Origin: an uncultured Collinsella sp.
GTDB lineage: Bacteria > Actinomycetota > Coriobacteriia > Coriobacteriales > Coriobacteriaceae
Length of the DNA stretch: 12,834 bases
NCBI GenBank assembly: GCA_900554495.1
Contig: USHR01000041.1
Coordinates: 1 to 12,834 of the forward strand
Direction of reading: 5' to 3'
Numbering within the stretch: the first letter of the stretch is position 1; each line of letters starts with the position of its first letter. The notes below the pieces were generated by a model that worked only from the letters and a program-made list of their open reading frames with translations, was not told the origin of the DNA and did no database searches. This document shows, one piece after another, positions 6,607-12,550 of the stretch. The translations under genes and the position numbers were made by a program.

Positions 6607-6755
6607 ATAATCTCAAAACTGGGTTCTAACTGGTATTAAGCCAAAAAGACCAATTCACAAATCTTCACAATGACCTGCAATTTTTCTTTACGCTATTTTT
6701 AGCCGCCCTGCGTTGTTTAGGCACAGGAAAAGTCCCGAACTTTTGCCAAAGCATT

Positions 6756-6769
6756 TCGAAACGATTTCA
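6756..6769. promoter_or_regulatory. CG-centred LacI/CcpA-like site, middle
   Basis: TCGAAACGATTTCA differs from the TGNAANCGNTNNCA pattern at one fixed base and shares the AAACGATT core with the site at 6557. It also contains the short dyad GAAA-N3-TTTC. Confidence 0.3.
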
Positions 6770-6795
6770 AAACCGCAGGTAGAAGTGTTAACGAG

Positions 6796-6827
6796 CGGTA
6801 AACGGTCGATTTTTCACCGTGAGCGGT
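6796..6827. repeat. Degenerate second copy of the CGGTGAACGGTCGA repeat
   Basis: CGGTAAACGGTCGA (6796-6809) matches 13 of 14 bases of 6577-6590. The right half is less well kept: ACCGT (6816-6820) pairs with ACGGT (6802-6806), but the outer arm has decayed to GAGCGGT. Confidence 0.55.
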
Positions 6828-6828
6828 G

Positions 6829-6842
6829 CAAAAACGTTTTAC
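6829..6842. promoter_or_regulatory. CG-centred palindrome, proximal
   Basis: AAAACGTTTT (6831-6840) is a perfect 10-bp palindrome with the central CG typical of LacI-family operators, though its flanks do not match the full cre pattern. It is centred about 55 bp upstream of the predicted transcription start of the PTS operon. Confidence 0.3.
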
Positions 6843-6875
6843 TGTTTGAATCAACGAAAGCAACCACTTCTGTGG

Positions 6876-6884
6876 TGATATAGT
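6876..6884 (+). promoter_or_regulatory. Extended -10 promoter of the PTS operon
   Basis: TGATATAGT matches the extended -10 form TG-N-TATAGT, with the hexamer at 6879-6884 one base from TATAAT. No good -35 hexamer is present at 17 bp, which is usual for extended -10 promoters. The predicted transcription start is near 6891, giving a leader of about 140 nt. Confidence 0.5.
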
Positions 6885-6901
6885 GGCAACAACACATCAC
6901 G

Positions 6902-6914
6902 TGGTTACTACCAG
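6902..6914. promoter_or_regulatory. GntR-type operator at the PTS promoter
   Basis: TGGTTACTACCAG contains TGGT-N4-ACCA, the same layout as the TGGTCTAGACCA-like sites of NagR/DasR-type HutC-subfamily regulators. The identical 13 bases occur upstream of agaS at 11194-11206. Here the site is centred about 16 bp downstream of the predicted start, so bound repressor would block initiation or elongation. The GntR protein encoded at 10423 is the likely ligand-responsive factor. Confidence 0.7.
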
Positions 6915-6977
6915 TTTAGAAACCACTGGTCTTCAAAGAACGCTTTCTAAGAAGCTTTAAGGGCGAGCGCCCGCTGG

Positions 6978-7020
6978 CTTCCGAAAATCATCGGACTCAG
7001 ATCGTACACACCTTCGGAAG
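6978..7020 (+). promoter_or_regulatory. Leader hairpin overlapping the EIIA Shine-Dalgarno site
   Basis: CTTCCGAA (6978-6985) pairs perfectly with TTCGGAAG (7013-7020). The right arm includes most of the Shine-Dalgarno sequence GGAAGGG (7016-7022), eight bases before the ATG. A competing short hairpin, TCCGA (6980-6984) with TCGGA (6991-6995), uses the same left arm. The long-range stem would hide the ribosome site and the short one would free it. No known riboswitch class is recognised. Confidence 0.4.
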
Positions 7021-7030
7021 GGAAATTTGA

Positions 7031-7474
7031 ATGGTTGGCTTTATTCTTACCGGTCATGGACAGTTCGCACTCGGCCTTGCAAGCGCTATCGCTATGGTTG
7101 CCGGCGACCAGCCTGCTTTTACCGTCGTTCCTTTTGAGGGCGACCAGGCCGCATCCTACGGTGAGGATCTCCGCGCCGCTATTACCGCCATGCGCGAGGA
7201 GTGCGATGGCGTGCTTGTCTTTACCGACTTGCTCGGTGGTACCCCGTTCAACCAGTCGATGATGATTGCCCAGGATGTTGACAACGTCGAGGTTCTGACT
7301 GGCACCAACCTTCCCATGGTTATTGAGCTTCTGTTCCTCCGCGGCAATGCCACGCTCGCCGAGCTTGGCGAGCAGGCTGTGACCGTTGGCCAGACGGGCA
7401 TCACCGCCCAGACGGTCGCATCCGTTGCCGGCTCCGAGGAAGAGGATATCTTCGGCGACGAGGACGGCATCTAA
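7031..7474 (+). CDS. agaF: PTS mannose/sorbose-class EIIA component (amino sugar type)
   Basis: A 147-residue cytoplasmic EIIA of the mannose (EIIA-Man) superfamily, which takes phosphate from HPr and passes it to EIIB. The active His is H9 in ILTGHGQFALG. FTDLLGGTPFNQS near residues 64-76 is the family's second signature. The C-terminus ends in an acidic stretch (EEEDIFGDEDG). Its length is normal for a free-standing EIIA, whereas E. coli ManX fuses EIIA to EIIB. It leads the PTS operon. The stop codon overlaps the start of the YajC-like gene by one base (TAATG), so the two are translationally coupled. GGAAGGG at 7016-7022 is the ribosome site. The agaF symbol rests on the neighbours (AgaS, NagA); substrate choice cannot be read from EIIA itself. 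Confidence 0.93.
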   Translation: MVGFILTGHGQFALGLASAIAMVAGDQPAFTVVPFEGDQAASYGEDLRAAITAMREECDGVLVFTDLLGGTPFNQSMMIAQDVDNVEVLTGTNLPMVIELLFLRGNATLAELGEQAVTVGQTGITAQTVASVAGSEEEDIFGDEDGI

Positions 7475-7755
7475 TGGCCGATTTCGGAGCCAACGTCCTG
7501 AGCTCCTCGGTCGCCCTTTTAGGCCTGCTTGTCATCATGGGTTTGATTTACACCATCTGGTCGCAAATCAACATGAAGAAGAAGCAGAAGTACTTCAAGG
7601 AGCTGCACACCGAGCTCAAGCCGGGTCAGGAGGTTCTTTTCGCCGGCGGTATCTACGGAACCGTCAAAGGCATCGAAGGCGAGAAGGTCCAGATCAAAGT
7701 CCGATCCGGAGCCGTCGTAGATGTTTCGCGTTACGCGATTCAGGAGATCAAGTAA
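7474..7755 (+). CDS. YajC-like protein within the PTS operon
   Basis: A 93-residue protein with one N-terminal membrane helix (about residues 8-29), a Lys-rich stretch (KKKQKYF), and a small beta-rich YajC domain. LKPGQEVLFAGGIYGTVKGI matches the L-x-x-G-x-x-V-x-x-x-GG-I-x-G block of YajC, and the protein ends with a short helix (VSRYAIQEIK). YajC proper is an accessory of SecDF, but no secD or secF is near. YajC-like proteins are known in other amino sugar or glycosaminoglycan mannose-class PTS operons, such as the hyaluronan/unsaturated-disaccharide locus of pneumococcus (SP_0326). Its position between EIIA and EIIB, overlapping the EIIA stop codon by one base, argues that it works with this transporter. 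The role might be assembly or membrane insertion of EIIC/EIID, or a structural part; this is inference. Confidence 0.88.
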   Translation: MADFGANVLSSSVALLGLLVIMGLIYTIWSQINMKKKQKYFKELHTELKPGQEVLFAGGIYGTVKGIEGEKVQIKVRSGAVVDVSRYAIQEIK

Positions 7756-7791
7756 CTGTCGTCAGCAAATAACGAAAGGAAGCTGATCAAC

Positions 7792-8274
7792 ATGGCAGAA
7801 CCCAACATTCTTCTTACCCGCATCGATAACCGACTGGTCCATGGTCAGGTCGCTACCCAGTGGAACTCCACCCTGGGCTCCAACCTCATTCTCGTCGCCA
7901 ACGACGATGTGTCGACCAACACCATGCGCCAGAACCTCATGAAGATGGCCGCTCCCGCCGGCGTCGCTACGCGTTTCTTCTCTCTGCAGAAGACCATCGA
8001 CGTCATTGGCAAGGCGAGCCCGCGCCAGAAGATCTTCATCGTGGCCGAAACACCGGAAGACGTGCTTACGCTCGTCAAGGGCGGTGTGCCTATAAAGAAG
8101 GTAAACATCGGCAACATGCACATGTCGGAAGGAAAGCGCCAAGTCGCCACCTCCGTCGCAGTTAACGACGAGGATGTCGCTGCGTTTAAAGAGCTGCAGG
8201 AATTGGGGGTGGAGTTGGAGATCAGGCGCGTTCCGAGCACGCCTGTTGAGGACACGAGCAAGCTCTTCTCGTAA
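7792..8274 (+). CDS. agaV: PTS mannose/sorbose-class EIIB component
   Basis: A 160-residue cytoplasmic EIIB that receives phosphate from EIIA and passes it to the sugar during transport. The phosphorylated His is H17 in TRIDNRLVHGQVATQW, the diagnostic motif of the family. The rest fits the sorbose-class EIIB fold, including the block PIKKVNIGNMHMSEGKRQ near 100-117. Length is typical (about 160). AAGGAAG at about 7776-7782 serves as a somewhat distant ribosome site. It follows the YajC-like gene by 36 bp. A 90-bp gap with two possible stem-loops separates it from EIIC, longer than other gaps within the operon. The agaV symbol depends on the operon context. Confidence 0.93.
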   Translation: MAEPNILLTRIDNRLVHGQVATQWNSTLGSNLILVANDDVSTNTMRQNLMKMAAPAGVATRFFSLQKTIDVIGKASPRQKIFIVAETPEDVLTLVKGGVPIKKVNIGNMHMSEGKRQVATSVAVNDEDVAAFKELQELGVELEIRRVPSTPVEDTSKLFS

Positions 8275-8290
8275 TCCTCATGATCCACGT

Positions 8291-8341
8291 TGTCAGGAAT
8301 GAAAACCTGACATTCTGTACGTGAAATCCAAAGTGCGTACA
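8291..8341 (+). repeat. Two intercistronic stem-loops between EIIB and EIIC genes
   Basis: TGTCAGG (8291-8297) pairs with CCTGACA (8306-8312) around an 8-nt loop, and TGTACG (8316-8321) pairs with CGTACA (8336-8341). Neither has a T-run, so they are not terminators. Such intercistronic stems often mark RNA processing or protect the upstream message. This is inferred from position only. Confidence 0.45.
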
Positions 8342-8364
8342 TACATTTTGAAAGGAGGAGCAAG

Positions 8365-9165
8365 ATGGAATACTCGATCATCCAGATCGCTCTGGTCTTC
8401 GTTGTTACGTTCATCGCGGCAATCGACCAGTTTGACTTCCTCGAATCTCTCTATCAGCCCATCGTCACCGGCGCCGTCATCGGTCTTATCCTTGGCGACC
8501 TCAACACCGGTCTTCTCGTGGGTGGTACCTATCAGCTCATGACGATCGGCAACATGCCGATCGGAGGCGCTCAGCCGCCTAACGCCGTCATCGGCGGCAT
8601 CATGGCAGCCATTCTCGCTATCGCCACGGGCCTCGAGCCCAACGCGGCAGTCGGCCTCGCCATTCCGTTCGCTCTGCTTGGCCAGCTTGGCGTTACCCTG
8701 GTCTTCACGCTTATGTCCCCGCTTATGTCCACGGCCGATAACATGGCTCACAACGCGGACACCAAGGGCATCGAGCGCCTGAACTACTTCGCCATGGCTC
8801 TGCTCGGCCTGATTTTCGCTGTCGTCGTCACCCTGTTCTTCATCGCTGGCGCTACCATCGGTCAGACCATCGCTTCTGCCATCCCGACTTGGCTGCAGAC
8901 CGGTCTGTCCGCTGCAGGCGGCATGATGCGCTTCGTCGGCTTCGCCGTCCTGCTCAAGGTTATGATGAACCGCGATATGTGGGGCTTCTTCCTCATGGGC
9001 TTTGGCCTCGCGCTCATCACCGTTGCCAACGATTCGCTGGCAACCCCTGCTCTGCTCATCCTCGCTCTCATCGGCTTCGGCATCGCTTTCTGGGACTTCC
9101 AGCAGCAGACCGAGCTGAAGGGTGCAGCTGTTTCTGACGGAGGTGACTTCGAAGATGGCATCTAA
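8365..9165 (+). CDS. agaW: PTS mannose/sorbose-class EIIC permease component
   Basis: A 266-residue multi-pass membrane protein that forms the sugar channel with EIID. It is hydrophobic nearly throughout. Family features include the N-terminal helix SIIQIALVFVVTFIAAID, the conserved block GLILGDLNTGLLVGGTYQL near residues 40-58, and the polar re-entrant segment GGAQPPNAVIGG near 67-78, which belongs to the substrate region in this family. The C-terminus is a short acidic cytoplasmic end (SDGGDFEDGI). A strong ribosome site, AGGAGG at 8353-8358, stands six bases before the ATG. The stop codon lies inside the EIID gene, an 11-bp overlap. Length is normal (about 260-270). The family is certain; the substrate is inferred from AgaS and NagA. 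Confidence 0.94.
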   Translation: MEYSIIQIALVFVVTFIAAIDQFDFLESLYQPIVTGAVIGLILGDLNTGLLVGGTYQLMTIGNMPIGGAQPPNAVIGGIMAAILAIATGLEPNAAVGLAIPFALLGQLGVTLVFTLMSPLMSTADNMAHNADTKGIERLNYFAMALLGLIFAVVVTLFFIAGATIGQTIASAIPTWLQTGLSAAGGMMRFVGFAVLLKVMMNRDMWGFFLMGFGLALITVANDSLATPALLILALIGFGIAFWDFQQQTELKGAAVSDGGDFEDGI

Positions 9166-10237
9166 TGAGTATGTGATCCCGGAGCACTACGAGGATCTCA
9201 CTCCTGCTCCGCAGCTCGACCAGAAGACCCTCAACAAGATGGCTTGGCGCTCCTGCTTCCTGCAGGCATCGTTCAACTACGAGCGCATGCAGGCCGCTGG
9301 CTGGCTTTACTCCATCATCCCCGGTCTGGAGAAGATCCACACCAACAAGAACGACCTCGCGGCTTCCATGAGCCACAACCTGGAGTTCTTCAACACCCAC
9401 CCGTTCCTCGTCACCTTTGTTATGGGTATCGTGCTTTCGCTCGAGCAGAACAAGGTTGACATCCCCACGATCCGCGCCGTCCGCGTCGCCGCAATGGGCC
9501 CGCTCGGTGGTATCGGTGACGCCCTGTTCTGGCTGACGCTCGTGCCTATCACGGCCGGCATCACCTCCAACATGGCCATCAACGGCAACGCCGCTGCGCC
9601 GATCATCTTCCTGGTGATCTTCAACGCCGTCCAGTTCGCTCTGCGCTTCTGGCTCATGAACTGGTCCTACAAGCTTGGCACCAGCGCTATTGACGCTCTG
9701 ACCGCCAACATGCAGGCCTTCACGCGTGCCGCTTCCATCATGGGCGTCTTCGTCGTCGGTTGCCTGGTCGTCACCATGGGTGGCACCCAGATCAACCTCC
9801 AGATCCCCAACGGCACCACCCGTGGCCTCTCCGCCACTACCGTGATCGTCTCCGAGAAGGAGGCCAAGAACTTCACCGGTATGGAGGGCATCGATACCGA
9901 GACCGCTGAGGCCGGTACCATCGCCATGACCGATGAGGACGGCAACGCCCTCACCGCTTCCGATGCCGACGGCAACGCTGTCGAGTGCGGCGTCACCGAT
10001 CTGGGCAACGGCATGGAGTCCGTTACCTACGGCACCGTTACCGAGGATCCGGTCAACTTCTCTGTTGCCGACACCCTCAACACCATCGTCCCGAAGCTCG
10101 TCCCGCTTATGCTTACGCTGCTGCTTTACTACATGTTCGCTAAGCACAGCTGGACCCCGACCAAGGGCATTCTCCTGCTCTTCGTCCTTGGCATCCTGGG
10201 CGCTGGCCCGCTTGGTCTCTGGCCGAGCATCTGGTAA
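9155..10237 (+). CDS. agaD: PTS mannose/sorbose-class EIID component with an acidic insertion
   Basis: A 360-residue EIID, partner of EIIC. Residues 20-60 show the family start (LNKMAWRSCFLQASFNYERMQ). GIVLSLEQNK is at 91-100 and the hallmark AAMGPLGGIGDALFW at 112-126. The C-terminal helices are at about 312-330 and 338-356. EIID proteins are usually 260-305 residues. The excess lies at about 220-300, between a hydrophobic segment and the last two helices: a hydrophilic acidic region with near-duplicate DEDGNAL and DADGNAV. The start at 9155 is chosen because GGAGG (9139-9143) precedes it, with an 11-bp overlap with EIIC. An earlier in-frame start near 9122 would add 11 poor residues and has no ribosome site. 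The operon's terminator follows at 10304. The family call is certain. Confidence 0.94.
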   Translation: MASNEYVIPEHYEDLTPAPQLDQKTLNKMAWRSCFLQASFNYERMQAAGWLYSIIPGLEKIHTNKNDLAASMSHNLEFFNTHPFLVTFVMGIVLSLEQNKVDIPTIRAVRVAAMGPLGGIGDALFWLTLVPITAGITSNMAINGNAAAPIIFLVIFNAVQFALRFWLMNWSYKLGTSAIDALTANMQAFTRAASIMGVFVVGCLVVTMGGTQINLQIPNGTTRGLSATTVIVSEKEAKNFTGMEGIDTETAEAGTIAMTDEDGNALTASDADGNAVECGVTDLGNGMESVTYGTVTEDPVNFSVADTLNTIVPKLVPLMLTLLLYYMFAKHSWTPTKGILLLFVLGILGAGPLGLWPSIW

Positions 10238-10245
10238 GGCTCTAG

Positions 10246-10290
10246 CTTGAGGGGTGTGTCCCTACGCGGCTCACACCCCGACCCCTTAAG
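10246..10290 (+). repeat. Alternative hairpins after EIID
   Basis: GGGGTGTG (10251-10258) pairs with CACACCCC (10272-10279). Alternatively CTTGAGGGGT (10246-10255) can pair with ACCCCTTAAG (10281-10290) through one G-U pair. The two foldings exclude each other. No T-run follows, so this stem probably protects the 3' end or precedes the true terminator. Confidence 0.5.
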
Positions 10291-10303
10291 CCATGTGTAT
10301 GTT

Positions 10304-10342
10304 AAAAGCCGCGTGCTCGAAAGAGCGCGCGGCTTTTGTTTT
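10304..10342 (+). terminator. Terminator of the PTS operon
   Basis: AAAAGCCGCGTGCTC (10304-10318) pairs with GAGCGCGCGGCTTTT (10323-10337), 15 bp with one G-U pair and a GAAA loop, then GTTTT. This is a very strong intrinsic terminator that separates the PTS genes from the regulator. Confidence 0.95.
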
Positions 10343-10343
10343 C

Positions 10344-10373
10344 TTGATGATTCGGGTGTGGCAGACAGATAAT
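10344..10373 (+). promoter_or_regulatory. Predicted sigma-70-type promoter of the GntR gene
   Basis: TTGATG (10344-10349), an 18-bp spacer, and GATAAT (10368-10373) match the -35 and -10 consensus at four and five of six positions. It starts right after the terminator, and no TGGT-N4-ACCA operator lies near it, so the regulator is probably not repressed through the same site. Confidence 0.5.
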
Positions 10374-10422
10374 GCTAAACACCCTAGGTAGTTAGCCGAA
10401 TTCGAGCAAAAGGGAGGATAGG

Positions 10423-11154
10423 ATGGCGATCGGAGCGCGTAAGCAACCGCTGTACGATCAGCTGGTCGATATTCTGACCGAAAAGATCGACCATGAATAT
10501 CGCGCCGGTGACATGATTCCTTCCGAGCGCGAACTTTCGGAGCGCTATGGTCTCTCGCGTACTACGGTACGCCTGGCTCTACAGGAACTGGAGCGTTTAG
10601 GACTGGTGGTTCGGCAGCACGGTCGCGGTACCTTTGTGACCGACCGTTCGGCAAAGGCAACCAATCTTATGCAGTCCTACAGCTTTACCGAGCAGATGCG
10701 CGCGATGGGTCGCGACCCCGAGACCACGATTCTCGAGTTTTGCGAGATGGAGGCCGATAAAAATCTGGCCGAGCATATGGGATTGCGTATCGGTGATCGC
10801 ATTTTTAAGCTTAAGCGCCTTCGTTCTGCCGACAACATGCCCATGATGGTCGAACGCAGCTATCTACCAGTTCGTCAATTTTTGTCCCTAAAGCGACCGC
10901 TGCTGGAGCGTAAGCCGCTTTACGATGTGATTGAGCAAGACTTTCAGCAAAAGATACGCGTGGCCGAAGAGGAGTTCTATGCGAGCATAGCCCGTCCCAC
11001 CGACGCCCACCTTTTGGGAATTGTCGAGGGCTCGCCTGTGCTCGATTTGGTCAGGACTACGTATAACGAGTCAAACGAGGTTGTGGAGTACACACTCTCG
11101 GTTGCTCGTGCCGATCAGTTTAAATACAAGGTTTACCACCAGCGTAGCGACTAG
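10423..11154 (+). CDS. GntR-family (HutC/UTRA) transcriptional regulator, probable amino sugar repressor
   Basis: A 243-residue DNA-binding regulator. Residues about 9-75 form the GntR winged helix-turn-helix, with the family signature PSERELSERYGLSRTTVRLAL and wing RQHGRGTFV. Residues about 95-235 form a UTRA effector domain of the HutC subfamily (PMMVERSYLP, PLYDVIEQDF, PVLDLVRTTYN, VEYTLSVARADQFKY). UTRA domains in NagR, DasR and similar proteins sense amino sugar phosphates. Located between the PTS operon and agaS, it likely represses both and is released by an intermediate such as a phosphorylated hexosamine. The supporting sign is the shared TGGTTACTACCAG at both promoters. The strong ribosome site GGGAGGA lies at about 10412-10418. 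It could be named agaR, but that symbol also denotes an unrelated DeoR protein in E. coli, so none is given. Confidence 0.93.
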   Translation: MAIGARKQPLYDQLVDILTEKIDHEYRAGDMIPSERELSERYGLSRTTVRLALQELERLGLVVRQHGRGTFVTDRSAKATNLMQSYSFTEQMRAMGRDPETTILEFCEMEADKNLAEHMGLRIGDRIFKLKRLRSADNMPMMVERSYLPVRQFLSLKRPLLERKPLYDVIEQDFQQKIRVAEEEFYASIARPTDAHLLGIVEGSPVLDLVRTTYNESNEVVEYTLSVARADQFKYKVYHQRSD

Positions 11155-11192
11155 TGTCGCATCGTTTCCATATGATGATTCTTTGCATTTAA

Positions 11193-11206
11193 CTGGTTAC
11201 TACCAG
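11193..11206. promoter_or_regulatory. GntR-type operator at the agaS promoter
   Basis: CTGGTTACTACCAG has perfect CTGGT/ACCAG arms around TACT. Thirteen of its 14 bases are identical to the site at the PTS promoter. It is centred about 35 bp upstream of the predicted start, so bound repressor would cover the -35 region. Confidence 0.75.
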
Positions 11207-11222
11207 ATAACCAACCGAAGTG

Positions 11223-11228
11223 TATAAT
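11223..11228 (+). promoter_or_regulatory. -10 element of the agaS promoter
   Basis: A consensus TATAAT stands 40 bp before the agaS ATG. The position expected for the -35 hexamer (about 11200-11205) lies within the operator and is a poor match, which suggests either a weak -35 or help from another factor. Confidence 0.6.
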
Positions 11229-11267
11229 TGCACGTCAGAGGATTACTTCTAGAGAGAGGTATTAGAA

Positions 11268-12434
11268 ATGTTCGAGAAGAGTGTCGAGGAGCTCACCGAG
11301 CTCGGCGCCCAGATCACCACGGCCGAGATTGCTCAGCAGCCCGAGCTTTGGCGTGATACGCTCAACATCTATCGCGAGAACAAGGAGGCCATCGAGGCCT
11401 TCCTGGCCGAGGCTCGCGCTATGGGCGAGGGTCGTCTGTCCGTTGTCTTCACCGGTGCCGGTACGTCCGACTACGTTGGCGATACCTGCGCCCCGTACCT
11501 GCGTCACGCTGGCAACACTGATCTCTACGACTTTAAGCCCATCGCCACGACCGACATCGTGAGTGCCCCGCGCGACTTCCTGCGCGCCGAGGATCCCACG
11601 CTCGTGGTTTCCTTTGCCCGCTCTGGCAACAGCCCCGAGAGCCTTGCCGCCGTTGCCGTTGCCAAGGAGCTCGTCCACAACGTCAAGTTCCTCAACATCA
11701 CCTGCGCTCCCGAGGGCAAGCTCGCCGTCGAGTCTGCCGATGATCCCAACGCGCTGACGCTGCTCATTCCGCGCGCCAACGACAAGGGCTTCGCCATGAC
11801 CGGTTCTTATTCCTGCATGACCCTGCTCTCTACCCTTATTTTCGATACGGCCTCTGATGAGCAGAAGGCTGAATGGGTCGAGACCATCGCCAAGATGGGC
11901 GAGGAGGTCATCTCTCGTGAGTCTGAGATCGCCGATTACCTGGCTGGCGACTTCAGCCGCGTGACCTACTTGGGTTCTGGCTCCTTTGGTGGCCTTGCCC
12001 AGGAGAGCCAGCTCAAGATCCTCGAGCTCGCTCACGGTCTGGTCGCTACTTCCTACGACACCTCCATGGGCTATCGTCACGGACCCAAGTCCTTCGTCGA
12101 CGACAAGACGCTCGTCTTCGTGTTCGTCAACAACGACGCCTACACCCGTCAGTACGACATCGACATCCTCAACGAGATCGGTGGCGACGAAATCGCTCAG
12201 CACACCATCGCCGTTCAGCAGGAAGGTGCTACCGTCTATGAGGGTGAGTCCTTCACCTTTAAGGGCTACGAAGCGCTTCCCGAGGGCTACCTCGCTCTGC
12301 CGTTCGTGATGTTTGCCCAGGCCATCAGCCTGCTCAACTCCGTGCGCGTGGGCAACACGCCCGATACGCCGAGCCCCACCGGCACGGTCAACCGCGTGGT
12401 CAAGGGCGTGACGATTCACCCCTTCACCGCTTAA
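11268..12434 (+). CDS. agaS: SIS-domain amino sugar phosphate deaminase/isomerase (AgaS)
   Basis: A 388-residue cytoplasmic protein of the AgaS family, with two sugar isomerase (SIS) domains at about 40-190 and 215-370. The first has FTGAGTSDYVG (61-71) and the phosphate-binding SFARSGNSPES (115-125). The second has YLGSGSFGGLAQES and the conserved TSMGYRHGPKSF. AgaS converts galactosamine-6-phosphate to tagatose-6-phosphate with release of ammonia. GlmS-like glutaminase domains are absent and the length is right for AgaS. AGAGAGG (11253-11259) is the ribosome site. The gene has its own promoter and operator and is closed by a terminator, so it is a single-gene unit beside the regulator. A related SIS deaminase acting on another sugar phosphate is possible, but NagA and the PTS nearby support this assignment. 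Confidence 0.93.
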   Translation: MFEKSVEELTELGAQITTAEIAQQPELWRDTLNIYRENKEAIEAFLAEARAMGEGRLSVVFTGAGTSDYVGDTCAPYLRHAGNTDLYDFKPIATTDIVSAPRDFLRAEDPTLVVSFARSGNSPESLAAVAVAKELVHNVKFLNITCAPEGKLAVESADDPNALTLLIPRANDKGFAMTGSYSCMTLLSTLIFDTASDEQKAEWVETIAKMGEEVISRESEIADYLAGDFSRVTYLGSGSFGGLAQESQLKILELAHGLVATSYDTSMGYRHGPKSFVDDKTLVFVFVNNDAYTRQYDIDILNEIGGDEIAQHTIAVQQEGATVYEGESFTFKGYEALPEGYLALPFVMFAQAISLLNSVRVGNTPDTPSPTGTVNRVVKGVTIHPFTA

Positions 12435-12452
12435 TCGCGTCCCTCTGTAAGG

Positions 12453-12489
12453 GCGCCCGTCCGCTCATAACGGCGGGCGGGCGCTTTTT
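12453..12489 (+). terminator. Terminator after agaS
   Basis: GCGCCCGTCCGC (12453-12464) pairs with GCGGGCGGGCGC (12473-12484) with one G-U pair and an 8-nt loop, followed by TTTTT. It would limit read-through into nagA. Confidence 0.92.
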
Positions 12490-12550
12490 GTTTTACCTGA
12501 GCTGGGTATAGCATCACCACAGTCAACTGCTTTAGAAGCAAGGAGTGCAT

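Larger units (their letters stand above)
6478..7030 (+). promoter_or_regulatory. Gene-free control region upstream of the PTS operon
   Basis: About 550 bp with no supported gene and visibly higher AT content than the flanking coding DNA. It holds an 11-bp inverted repeat at 6577-6606 and a degenerate second copy from 6796, three CG-centred palindromes (6557-6570, 6756-6769, 6829-6842), a dyad and extended -10 promoter (6863-6884), a GntR-type operator (6902-6914), and a leader with possible hairpins ending at the EIIA Shine-Dalgarno site. The stretch 6607-6755 shows nothing further that I can name. Confidence 0.7.

Noticed and set aside
6629..6644. Second GntR operator at CTGGTATTAAGCCA
   Set aside because: The half-sites are not TGGT-N4-ACCA; spacing and right arm do not fit.
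6935..6948. Fourth CG-centred site, AAAGAACGCTTTCT, in the PTS leader
   Set aside because: Too many mismatches to the LacI/cre pattern and it is located within the transcribed leader; probably chance.
9068..10147. Minus-strand open frame of 359 codons opposite EIID
   Set aside because: Antisense shadow of a clear EIID gene, rich in Gly, Asp, Val and His with no family signature.
11262..12419. Minus-strand open frame of 385 codons opposite agaS
   Set aside because: Antisense shadow of agaS; its composition mirrors the codon bias and no domain is visible.
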